Position numbers and translations under genes: made by a program. 15,056 nt of DNA from Bacteroidales bacterium (GTDB lineage Bacteria; Bacteroidota; Bacteroidia; Bacteroidales; P3), in contig JAFWBF010000007.1 in the NCBI GenBank assembly GCA_017507285.1, positions 1 through 15,056 of the forward strand. Direction: 5' to 3'. Below are positions 1 to 6,781 of this stretch, piece by piece (positions within the stretch are counted from its first letter, which is position 1; the number at the start of each line of letters is the position of its first letter). Below the pieces are notes generated by a model, which was given only the letters and a program-made list of their open reading frames with translations, made no database searches and had not been told where the DNA came from.

Positions 1-93
1 CAATATTAGCTCATCAAATTCCAATACATTTCTATTATCCCTCTTTATGGAGATTTAGAAAAGAAAAATACATGCGTTGGGCTTGGATAATTT

Positions 94-240
94 TCGAGTC
101 GACTCGATGGCTTCGCCGAGTCGACTCAATTAGTTCGCCGAGTCGACTCGAACATATAGCATGAGTCGACTCGACGAAGCAGTTGACTCGACTCGAAGAC
201 GCAATCGAGTCGAGTCGGAGACGCAGTTGAGTCGAGTCGA
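94..240. repeat. Seven-unit array of 10-bp GAGTC/GACTC cores, 22-23 bp period
   Basis: Ten-base cores begin at 96, 118, 140, 163, 185, 207 and 229, so the spacing is 22, 22, 23, 22, 22 and 22. The first four are the perfect palindrome GAGTCGACTC, the fifth is GACTCGACTC, and the sixth and seventh are GAGTCGAGTC. Each core is therefore two copies of one 5-base half-site in different relative orientation. The intervening 12-13 bases vary but are related: 106-117 and 128-139 both end TTCGCC, and 173-184 and 217-228 both end GCAGTT. A 22-bp period is close to two helical turns, so the cores face the same side of the DNA. Every half-site is also a GANTC sequence. I do not recognise the element. 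A protein-binding array or a decaying tandem repeat would fit. Confidence 0.9.
185..216. repeat. 12-bp perfect inverted repeat inside the left array
   Basis: GACTCGACTCGA at 185-196 is the exact reverse complement of TCGAGTCGAGTC at 205-216, with an 8-base loop. Core 5 can equally pair with core 7 (229-238), which is followed by GATTTT. Two mutually exclusive hairpins are therefore possible if this stretch is transcribed rightward. Whether it is transcribed cannot be seen. Confidence 0.75.
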
Positions 241-268
241 TTTTCCTGATAATTCAGAAGCCGGATAC

Positions 269-303
269 AAAAAAGGTGGTATAGGATTGCTCCCACACCA
301 CCT
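269..303 (-). terminator. Rho-independent terminator of the M6 protease gene
   Basis: Read on the minus strand, bases 303 to 274 form a 13-bp stem, including G-U pairs, closed by a GCAA tetraloop (290-287) and followed by five U (273-269). It begins 25 bases past the stop codon of the M6 protease gene. On the plus strand the G-U pairs become A-C mismatches, so leftward termination is favoured. Confidence 0.85.
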
Positions 304-328
304 CTTTTATCCAAAACTATTTAAATAT

Positions 329-3300
329 TTATCTATTCGAGGCCATTTTCACTATCTTTCGTATTACTTCGCCTTGAGGAAGCACTACTTTCATAGTATA
401 AACTCCGTCTGGAATTTCTGATATATCTATTTTATTTGAATGTTCCTTACTTATAAGTGTGCGACCATTCATATCAAGAATATCTATCTTTAAAACTCCA
501 TCGACATTTACAGATACCATCGAAGTTGCTGGATTTGGATACACCAATATGCTTTCCATCATATCAACTTCATCCACTCCTACGTCTTCTATAAAGTATG
601 CAACAAAAGAAGAATCTTGTGTTACAAGTATATCACGAGGATTTTCGGTATTATTGTCATTCCAATGTGAAAATTTATAACCTGTATTTGGATAAGCACT
701 TATGGTGGCAATTGTATTGTGGGCATAAGCATCACTTCCATATACAGTACCCATATTTTGATTGTCCGAAGTAACAGTAACATTGAAGTACACCGGATTA
801 AAGTTGGCTATGTATGTTTCATTTCCTGTTACCACTACTGTACGAGGATTGTTGGTATCGCCATCCAACCACGATCTGAAAGTATAATATGGATTTGGAT
901 TTGCTGTAAGAACCACTGATGTATTATACGCATAACGTCCACCTCCATCAACAGCTCCCATAACATCATCATTAGACACAGCTGTTATCATAAAAGTATC
1001 TGGTACAAACATTGCCATAATGGTTGAATCTGAGACAATTTGCATAGTGCGCGGATTGTCGATCACGCCATCGCTCCATTGCTTGAATTGGTAATTTGCG
1101 TTGGCTGTAGCCGAAATTGTTATATCGGTATTTTCGGCATACACTCCGGTTCCCTCTGTAGTTCCAAATAATTCATCTTGAGTTTCTACCATCAATATAT
1201 GCATTGGTTGTCCTTCGGGAGTAAAGGTTGCTGTAATAGTTGTATCATCAAACACAATGAATGATATTGTTGATGATGTTTCGAAATTGTTCCAACATAC
1301 AAATTCACAATCTCCGTTTGGTAGTGCTGTAAGTGTTGCAAGCGTACCCATTGCATAGCTACCACCTCCTGTAACGCTACCATACTGTACATTATTCACT
1401 GTAGCAGTTACGGTTTTCATTATAGGAGTTCCCTTTACGGTAATATCGTCGATCAATACACCATAGCCATAACCATCTGTAGCTTCGAAAGCAATTTGAT
1501 AATTTGCCGATGGATTTGGCAATACTATACTATCCATAGTCCATGTAGAAATATCACTTGTATATTCTGCCAAAAGTTGCCAAGTGTCAGTTGGAGATGA
1601 CTTATAATAAACTCTCAATTCATCTTGGTCGCCACTCCAAATCTTCTGAGTATGCCAGAAAGTAAGATGCGGATTAGTTACTGTTGTAAGATTCAACAAA
1701 GGAGAGACAAGTTTGGTTACAGTACCATCTGATTGATGCAAAAAAGCAGCAACATTATTGCCCGAATGTGGCAACAATCCACTAGAAAATGTTCCGGTAT
1801 ACTGCCAATCATGAGTTCCGGAAACGTATTCCTGCATCCAACATGAAGGCATTGTTGTACTTTCAAAGCCTTCTGTAAAAGGTAACAATTGTGCTTCACA
1901 ACGAGTAGTGAAAGTATTACAATCCGACCAGAATCCTGTATCGGTAGCACTACATATAGGTCTCACATAAAAGTCATAAGTTGTAGACGACAATAACTCC
2001 GACAAGTAACAAATATTTGAATTTACATATATCCTTGTTCCATTTCCTAATGTAAATCCTTCCAATCCATATTCCACTTCATAGCCTTGCGATGCCACCA
2101 AACCCGTCCAAGTAAGGGATGCCGAAGTTGATGCAACATTAAATGAAGTGATGTTTGCCGGAGCTGGACAAGTAATCAATGTATATGTAAAAGTTATGGA
2201 ATCGCCATTATTGTCGGATATATTTGATATATCTACAAGAGATGCTGCTCCGTTGGACAAAAACGGATATGGATCTGTTTGAGAATTAAACTCGCTACGA
2301 CCAACTGACGAGCTAAAGTGTGCAGAATATATATTTCCATTATATGATGTTGGAGTACCACCGGGACGGAATAGATAAACTTCGTCTAGTTCAGTAATTC
2401 CATCATAACTTGCATTTCCTTCGAATCGGGTATCTATACGATATATAAGTAATCCCGATCCGGGAATAGTGGTTTCAAACATATTGGTTTTCTTACGATA
2501 TTCCAACACAAAATATTGATAAACGCTGTTGGAAGGTATTTTGTAACAAACGTTACCATTGGAAGCCGAACCCAAAGCGTGCAAGGTATATGTACCCGAC
2601 TGTGTAAGGGTTGGGATACTATCTATCCAGTTTCCATACTTATATTTCATATACGCACCTTGGTGTTGCGGAGGGTTTGATGTATTCTCCATCAAATCCC
2701 ATGGACCTGTTGCCGACATCCCTTCAAATCCCGGTTCGTAGTGATAAAGGTCGGGTGCTCCTAATGTGTGGAACATTTCATGACAAAGAGTTCCGTTGGT
2801 AAAATATGACGGAGCCGTTTCTAACTGAAAATTATAAACATTTACTTGCTTATTGTTGATATACGCTGTTTGCAGAAACAAATTATACTTGTGAGGCCAT
2901 AATAAATCGCTCCAACCTCCAACATTACCTTTTACTACAAAACATACATTATCTACGTATCCATCATTGTCTTTATCAATGTTCAATGTTGGTGGAACAG
3001 ATGGTCCTACCTCATCTACTGCATTCTTTAAAAGAGTATGCTCACGCATGACACGCTCATACTCAGTTTGATATCCACTAGGATTAGCCGCAGAGTATGG
3101 CTCGTAATAGCTTCTTGGGTAATCGTCTTGATACGAAACAATAGAAGTTCCATTAGGTGCAGGATATAAATAAGTGGTAACATTCAACTGATTGTACGAT
3201 GCCTTTCTGAAATAATTAACCATCGAATTGGCATTGGCAGCAGTATCATTAAACATTCCATTAACGGTCGCGTATGGAGTTGCTAATTCGGAATCGCCCG

Positions 3301-3733
3301 AAAAACGAATAAAAATAACAATATTGTTCAACTGCCCTCTATTAGTTATAGTATCTCCCACTAGCTTACGCATATTTTCCGGAACCATATCGTGATAGGC
3401 TTTTCTTTTGGCTATCCATTGTTCGGCCGAAATATTTATATAGGGTTTCAAACCTACCTCTTCGGGGTTGTGAATATTGGGGATAAATGACGATGGAACA
3501 AGACGATCTCCATCCTTTATTGCATATACATAGTAGCCTGTCTCTGGATTAAGCATTATGGTATATCCACGTTCATCGTGCAAATAATTATAATACTCAT
3601 CACCGGTAGCAAAACATCGCAATTCGGTACCATTTGGTTGGGTAAGTGTACACGGTACATTTCTCAGAAATGCTGCATACATAACACTTGTTGTCAATAA
3701 CAAAAATGTCAATAATGATAATAACTTCTTCAT
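329..3733 (-). CDS. Secreted M6-family metalloprotease with InlB-like repeats and T9SS sorting domain
   Basis: An 1134-residue exported zinc protease related to immune inhibitor A. Residues 1-20 are a signal peptide. A propeptide-like stretch comes next, then the catalytic domain with HEMFHTLGAPD at 318-328, which fits the M6 HExxHxxGxxD zinc motif (H318, H322, probably D328, with E319 catalytic). An Asp-rich DKDNDGYVD at 253-261 looks calcium-binding. After it come an Fn3-like domain (about 522-610), a MAM or choice-of-anchor-like domain (about 617-768), four InlB-type repeats (about 774-1048) and a T9SS C-terminal domain (about 1060-1134; VYPNPATS, GVYTMKV, basic end). Expected route: Sec across the inner membrane, then T9SS to the cell surface or medium, with tail removal. 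The gene appears monocistronic, with its own -7 box and terminator. The substrate is unknown. A role in degrading host or dietary protein is inference. Confidence 0.92.
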   Translation of the reverse strand: MKKLLSLLTFLLLTTSVMYAAFLRNVPCTLTQPNGTELRCFATGDEYYNYLHDERGYTIMLNPETGYYVYAIKDGDRLVPSSFIPNIHNPEEVGLKPYINISAEQWIAKRKAYHDMVPENMRKLVGDTITNRGQLNNIVIFIRFSGDSELATPYATVNGMFNDTAANANSMVNYFRKASYNQLNVTTYLYPAPNGTSIVSYQDDYPRSYYEPYSAANPSGYQTEYERVMREHTLLKNAVDEVGPSVPPTLNIDKDNDGYVDNVCFVVKGNVGGWSDLLWPHKYNLFLQTAYINNKQVNVYNFQLETAPSYFTNGTLCHEMFHTLGAPDLYHYEPGFEGMSATGPWDLMENTSNPPQHQGAYMKYKYGNWIDSIPTLTQSGTYTLHALGSASNGNVCYKIPSNSVYQYFVLEYRKKTNMFETTIPGSGLLIYRIDTRFEGNASYDGITELDEVYLFRPGGTPTSYNGNIYSAHFSSSVGRSEFNSQTDPYPFLSNGAASLVDISNISDNNGDSITFTYTLITCPAPANITSFNVASTSASLTWTGLVASQGYEVEYGLEGFTLGNGTRIYVNSNICYLSELLSSTTYDFYVRPICSATDTGFWSDCNTFTTRCEAQLLPFTEGFESTTMPSCWMQEYVSGTHDWQYTGTFSSGLLPHSGNNVAAFLHQSDGTVTKLVSPLLNLTTVTNPHLTFWHTQKIWSGDQDELRVYYKSSPTDTWQLLAEYTSDISTWTMDSIVLPNPSANYQIAFEATDGYGYGVLIDDITVKGTPIMKTVTATVNNVQYGSVTGGGSYAMGTLATLTALPNGDCEFVCWNNFETSSTISFIVFDDTTITATFTPEGQPMHILMVETQDELFGTTEGTGVYAENTDITISATANANYQFKQWSDGVIDNPRTMQIVSDSTIMAMFVPDTFMITAVSNDDVMGAVDGGGRYAYNTSVVLTANPNPYYTFRSWLDGDTNNPRTVVVTGNETYIANFNPVYFNVTVTSDNQNMGTVYGSDAYAHNTIATISAYPNTGYKFSHWNDNNTENPRDILVTQDSSFVAYFIEDVGVDEVDMMESILVYPNPATSMVSVNVDGVLKIDILDMNGRTLISKEHSNKIDISEIPDGVYTMKVVLPQGEVIRKIVKMASNR
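590..1414 (-). repeat. Four tandem InlB-like repeats inside the M6 protease
   Basis: Residues of about 774-838, 846-910, 914-980 and 984-1048 share one plan: a start such as TVTATVNN, then GSVTGGGxYAxxT, then a W-centred stretch (WLDGDTNNPRT, WSDGVIDNPRT, WNDNNTENPRD), then a short strand ending in AxF. This matches the divergent InlB B-repeat family, usually stalk or adhesive modules on surface proteins. The first copy lacks the NPR motif and is the most diverged. Confidence 0.8.
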
Positions 3734-3770
3734 TGTATCTATAGTTTATTTTATATTTATTTTCGGGGTG

Positions 3771-3798
3771 CAAAGATAATAATTTTTTTCCGTACAAG
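3771..3798 (-). promoter_or_regulatory. Candidate Bacteroidota promoter of the M6 protease gene
   Basis: On the minus strand TATCTTTG (3778-3771) matches the -7 consensus TAnnTTTG. A TTG lies at 3797-3795, about 16 bases upstream, as a possible -33 element. The predicted start point leaves a leader of roughly 30 bases before the ATG at 3733. It lies in the 76-base gap after birA, so the protease would be expressed separately. Confidence 0.6.
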
Positions 3799-3809
3799 CC
3801 ACATTTTGC

Positions 3810-4547
3810 CTAATGAATAAATCTTAATTCTTTCAAATCACAAGTAATAGATTTATTATCAAAAGTTTCAAGCAATAAAAATCCTTCTTCGGTTACATCT
3901 TTTATAGTGCCTTTTATAAGATTATTCCTATAATAATATTCTCGTTCCTTGCCCAGATAAAGCAAATTTGCAAGATATTCTTCACCTATTTCTAATATTT
4001 TCCCGTCCCTCAGTTCCTCATATCGTGTCAATATGCGATACATAATAGTATCTAATACCTCACTAGGTTCATAGTCTTTACCTGTTATAATCTTCAATGA
4101 TGTTGGATTGGGAATATTACTTCCAAACATAGTTTGATTTACATTAAAGCCCACTCCTACTATAGAAGCATTGTAGATTCCGGCTCTAAATTTATTGGAT
4201 ATCAATATTCCACAAATCTTATTTTTACCTACATATATATCGTTAGGCCATTTGATAGATATTGCTTCTGTGCCAATTTCCTGTTTTAGAAAATCCACCA
4301 TTGCCAACGATATCACTTTTGTAAGCATAAAACGATTGGCTATAGGTAAAAAGATAGGTTTTAAAAGAACACTAAAAGTGAGATTCTTATAATCCTCACT
4401 CTCCCATACATTACCCCTCTGCCCCACTCCTGCAGTCTGACATACAGCACGTACCACCAAACCTTCCTCGACTGAGGAAATATCCATCGATTCGAGACAC
4501 TTATTGGTAGAATCTAAGACATCAAAATTTTGAATATTGTATCGCAT
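3810..4547 (-). CDS. birA: Biotin--[acetyl-CoA-carboxylase] ligase, monofunctional
   Basis: Activates biotin with ATP to biotinyl-AMP and transfers it to the lysine of biotin carboxyl carrier domains; cytoplasmic. At 245 residues it has only the catalytic domain and a short C-terminal SH3-like domain. The N-terminal helix-turn-helix of repressor-type BirA is absent, so it should not itself regulate biotin genes. Counting from the upstream GTG, the motifs are STNK (14-17), QTAGVGQRGNVW (38-49, the nucleotide/biotin loop), KWPND (100-104), KICGILIS (111-118) and GVGFNVN (132-138). I chose the ATG at 4547. A GTG lies directly before it at 4550 and would add one residue. In the loop, Gln44 takes the place of E. 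coli Arg118. It appears to be a single gene between ackA and the M6 protease. Confidence 0.93.
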   Translation of the reverse strand: MRYNIQNFDVLDSTNKCLESMDISSVEEGLVVRAVCQTAGVGQRGNVWESEDYKNLTFSVLLKPIFLPIANRFMLTKVISLAMVDFLKQEIGTEAISIKWPNDIYVGKNKICGILISNKFRAGIYNASIVGVGFNVNQTMFGSNIPNPTSLKIITGKDYEPSEVLDTIMYRILTRYEELRDGKILEIGEEYLANLLYLGKEREYYYRNNLIKGTIKDVTEEGFLLLETFDNKSITCDLKELRFIH

Positions 4548-4646
4548 CACAATTCCTATAGTTATTGTTTTTTAATCTTTTTGTATTACCAACTACATGA
4601 TATACTATTTATTGCAAAATACTTCTTTTTTGAAATACCGATATCC

Positions 4647-4654
4647 CAAATATA
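4647..4654 (-). promoter_or_regulatory. Possible -7 box for birA
   Basis: TATATTTG on the minus strand matches TAnnTTTG. It would leave a leader of about 90 bases before birA. I see no convincing TTTG at -33, so this is a weak call. Confidence 0.35.
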
Positions 4655-4723
4655 ACATCAATCCCTTTATCATCGGAAAAATAAACCCATCTATTTTTTC
4701 TAGATATAACATTTACACCATTC

Positions 4724-4762
4724 AAAAAAGAAGGGGATATAGCTATAAACAATATCCCCTTC
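4724..4762 (-). terminator. Rho-independent terminator of ackA
   Basis: GAAGGGGATAT at 4730-4740 pairs perfectly with ATATCCCCTTC at 4752-4762 across an 11-base loop. On the minus strand the stem is followed by six U (4729-4724). It begins 27 bases past the ackA stop codon and so separates ackA from birA. Confidence 0.9.
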
Positions 4763-4789
4763 AAATAAAATGTAATATAAATCAGTATA

Positions 4790-5995
4790 TTAGTTTCTGC
4801 AATTTACCAAACGATCGGTATCGCTTGCTATTACAAATTCTTCATCGGTTGTAACTACCATTGTAGTCACTCTTGAATTTGGAGTAGATATGATTTTATC
4901 TTCGCCCATTATTGTTGCATTCAAGGCTGTATCAATTTCTATTCCCAAATATTCCATATTTGTAAGAATCGGCTCACGCATAAACCATGCATTTTCACCT
5001 ATACCACCTGTCATTACCAATATATCACATCCGTTCATTACGGCAGTATATGCACCTATGTATTTTCTTACATGATGAGCAAACACATTGAAAGCATTTG
5101 TGCAACGTTCATCACCTTCATCACGACCGGCACGAACATCACGCATATCCGACTTTCCACAAAGACCTACAAGACCACTCTTTTTATTAAGCATTGTATT
5201 CATATCGGCATAGCTCATATTTTCTTTTTCAGCTATGTATAACAATACACCGGGATCTACATCACCACAACGCGTTCCCATTACCAAACCTTCCAATGGC
5301 GTAAATCCCATTGTTGTGTCTACCGACTTTCCATTTTTTATAGCAGCTATAGAAGCCCCACTACCCAAATGACAAGTAATTATCTTCAAATCATGCCAAT
5401 CTTTACCTATCATCTTTGCAGCTTTTTCTGCTACATATTTATGGCTTGTACCATGGAAACCATAACGACGTATTTTATATTTTGTATAAAGTTCGTATGG
5501 CAAACCATATAAATATGCTTCGGCCGGCATAGTTTGATGGAACGAAGTATCAAATACAGCTACTTTCTTTATATTAGGAAGCAATTCTTCGGTTGCATAG
5601 ATACCTTTCAAAATAGATGGAGTATGTAATGGAGCTAATTCCGAAAGATTTTGAATATGCTTAATCACCTCTTCATCAATTATAACACTATCTTTGAACA
5701 CTTCACCACCATGAGCAACACGGTGTCCACAAGCGCCTATTTCATTCAAATCTTTTATAACTCCCAATTTAGGGTCGGTGAGAGTATGCAATACAAGATT
5801 AATACCGTCTGTATGATTTGCTATAGGCAATTGTTCATAATGCTTATCTCTTCCGGCTGGACGATGAGTAAATTCTCCCATTTCAGAACCTATGCGTTCC
5901 AATAATCCTTTTGCCATTACCTCTGCGTTGTTCGACATATCAATCAATTGATACTTAATAGAGGAACTTCCACAGTTTAAAACTAGAATCTTCAT
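4790..5995 (-). CDS. ackA: Acetate kinase
   Basis: Interconverts acetyl phosphate plus ADP with acetate plus ATP. In fermentative anaerobes this is the ATP-yielding last step of acetate production; cytoplasmic. Full length at 401 residues. The opening MKILVLNCGSSSIKYQL carries Asn7. Other conserved residues are Arg92 (GHRVAHGG), Asp149 (AVFDTSFHQTMP), His181 (YGFHGTSH), Arg242 (GTRCGDVDPG) and Glu385 (TTDEEFVIA). These correspond to Asn7, Arg91, Asp148, His180, Arg241 and Glu384 of the well-studied Methanosarcina enzyme. The ATP-binding GGIGENAWFMR is at about 330-340. Phosphotransacetylase (pta), often adjacent to ackA, is not in this window. A good promoter lies upstream and a strong terminator downstream, so the gene appears monocistronic. 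Confidence 0.97.
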   Translation of the reverse strand: MKILVLNCGSSSIKYQLIDMSNNAEVMAKGLLERIGSEMGEFTHRPAGRDKHYEQLPIANHTDGINLVLHTLTDPKLGVIKDLNEIGACGHRVAHGGEVFKDSVIIDEEVIKHIQNLSELAPLHTPSILKGIYATEELLPNIKKVAVFDTSFHQTMPAEAYLYGLPYELYTKYKIRRYGFHGTSHKYVAEKAAKMIGKDWHDLKIITCHLGSGASIAAIKNGKSVDTTMGFTPLEGLVMGTRCGDVDPGVLLYIAEKENMSYADMNTMLNKKSGLVGLCGKSDMRDVRAGRDEGDERCTNAFNVFAHHVRKYIGAYTAVMNGCDILVMTGGIGENAWFMREPILTNMEYLGIEIDTALNATIMGEDKIISTPNSRVTTMVVTTDEEFVIASDTDRLVNCRN

Positions 5996-6044
5996 TGTAT
6001 AACTTATTTATTTATTGTACTTTATTTATTTTACCGCTATTTTT

Positions 6045-6179
6045 TTACATCTCCAAATTTACAAATAATTTCTCAAATAACAAAGGCTTATTCTTTTTTT
6101 TAGAAATAATATTAATGAAAACCAACCATAGTATTATTAGAACAATAAAAAAAAGAACAACTAATATTCTATAACCCAT
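6045..6179 (-). CDS. Possible small membrane protein, 44 residues
   Basis: An ATG at 6179-6177 opens a 44-codon frame closed by TAA at 6047-6045. Residues of about 4-25 (ILVVLFFIVLIILWLVFIN) form one strongly hydrophobic segment, followed by the basic stretch SKKKNK and a short soluble tail. Hydrophobic segment then positive charges is the layout of a single-pass protein with its C-terminus inside. It starts 35 bases after the lptC stop, on the same strand, so it could be the last gene of that operon. Against it, A/T-rich DNA easily encodes hydrophobic runs, I recognise no family, and the best ackA promoter lies inside the frame. Conservation is the deciding evidence, and it cannot be seen here. 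Confidence 0.35.
   Translation of the reverse strand: MGYRILVVLFFIVLIILWLVFINIISKKKNKPLLFEKLFVNLEM
6054..6084 (-). promoter_or_regulatory. Bacteroidota-type promoter of ackA
   Basis: On the minus strand TTTG (6084-6081) is followed after 19 bases by TAAATTTG (6061-6054). This is a close match to the -33 TTTG / -7 TAnnTTTG pattern at a usual spacing. The predicted leader is about 50 bases before the ackA ATG at 5995. It is the best promoter match in the window. Confidence 0.7.
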
Positions 6180-6214
6180 ATTCCCAATCGACAATTAATC
6201 AGAATATTTAACTA

Positions 6215-6775
6215 TTATTCATTCCATTCCAAAGTACCTCTCTGATGGAAAATTTGAGGATTTTTGAAATTTTCATCCGATTCAAATCCATCTCCATACG
6301 TAACTCTAGAACCATTTACAGACTTCAAAGGCTTATCGGAATATATTTTTTTCTCCTTTTTGTCCCAAATCAATGATTCCATGTAAGTAGTATCTCCCGA
6401 ATCGTAATCAATTATTACTACATTATTGCGAGCTTCCATAATTTTTTTTGAATCGTATGATACTGCATATTTTGCAGACAGTGAAGTAGAAACTTCCTTA
6501 TCCTTATTAAAAAATTCAAGATAAATACCTTCGGGATATTCGGTTTTAGATTCTTCGCCATCATATACATTTATAATTGAAGCGATTAACCTCAACTGCA
6601 CATTCCCTTTTTTACTCTGTATTATTTCTGAATCTTTTACAACCTGTACCGGCATGTCTGATTGGTCGAAAAATTGTATCTCTTCCATATCATTCGAACA
6701 TCCGATAAAAACAAACACACCTGCTACCAATAGTAGTAGGCGTGTTTGTGTTCTTATGCAAGCAAAGTATTTCAC
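6215..6775 (-). CDS. lptC: LPS export periplasmic protein LptC, lipoprotein
   Basis: LptC links the inner-membrane LptBFG transporter to LptA in the bridge carrying lipopolysaccharide to the outer membrane. This 186-residue protein has a short N-terminus, a hydrophobic stretch and a lipobox ending VFIGC, with Cys26 as the lipidated residue. That suggests lipoprotein anchoring rather than the transmembrane helix of E. coli LptC. The body is beta-rich, and the segment DTTYMESLIWDKKEKKIYS, then VTYGDGFESDENFKN, is characteristic of Bacteroidota LptC. The start is a GTG at 6775, only 6 bases after the stop of the TPR gene, which suggests translational coupling. No other LPS-transport gene is in the window. 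Confidence 0.88.
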   Translation of the reverse strand: MKYFACIRTQTRLLLLVAGVFVFIGCSNDMEEIQFFDQSDMPVQVVKDSEIIQSKKGNVQLRLIASIINVYDGEESKTEYPEGIYLEFFNKDKEVSTSLSAKYAVSYDSKKIMEARNNVVIIDYDSGDTTYMESLIWDKKEKKIYSDKPLKSVNGSRVTYGDGFESDENFKNPQIFHQRGTLEWNE

Positions 6776-6781
6776 TATACT

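Larger units (their letters stand above)
1..328. other. Gene-free left edge of the window
   Basis: No convincing gene is visible here. Short open frames between about 126 and 421 consist mostly of the repeat array at 94-240 read as codons and have no family resemblance. Bases 1-93 are A/T-rich and show no promoter, hairpin or RNA gene that I can support. The rest is the 22-bp-period array and the terminator of the leftward metalloprotease gene. What lies further left is outside the window. Confidence 0.7.

Noticed and set aside
94..240. CRISPR array
   Set aside because: The repeated core is only about 10 bp, palindromic and of changing orientation, and the linkers are 12-13 bp and partly related. 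There are no 25-37 bp repeats with unique spacers and no cas genes.
161..421. 86-residue plus-strand frame through the left array, and its minus-strand counterpart at 126-314
   Set aside because: The peptides are mostly the GAGTCGA repeat translated. The frame runs into the antisense of the M6 protease gene and has no recognisable domain. A 22-bp period also breaks the reading frame at every unit.
4638..4676. CCGAT (4638-4642) and ATCGG (4672-4676) flanking the birA -7 box as an operator
   Set aside because: Five-base inverted words 29 bases apart are expected by chance, and this BirA has no DNA-binding domain to suggest autoregulation.
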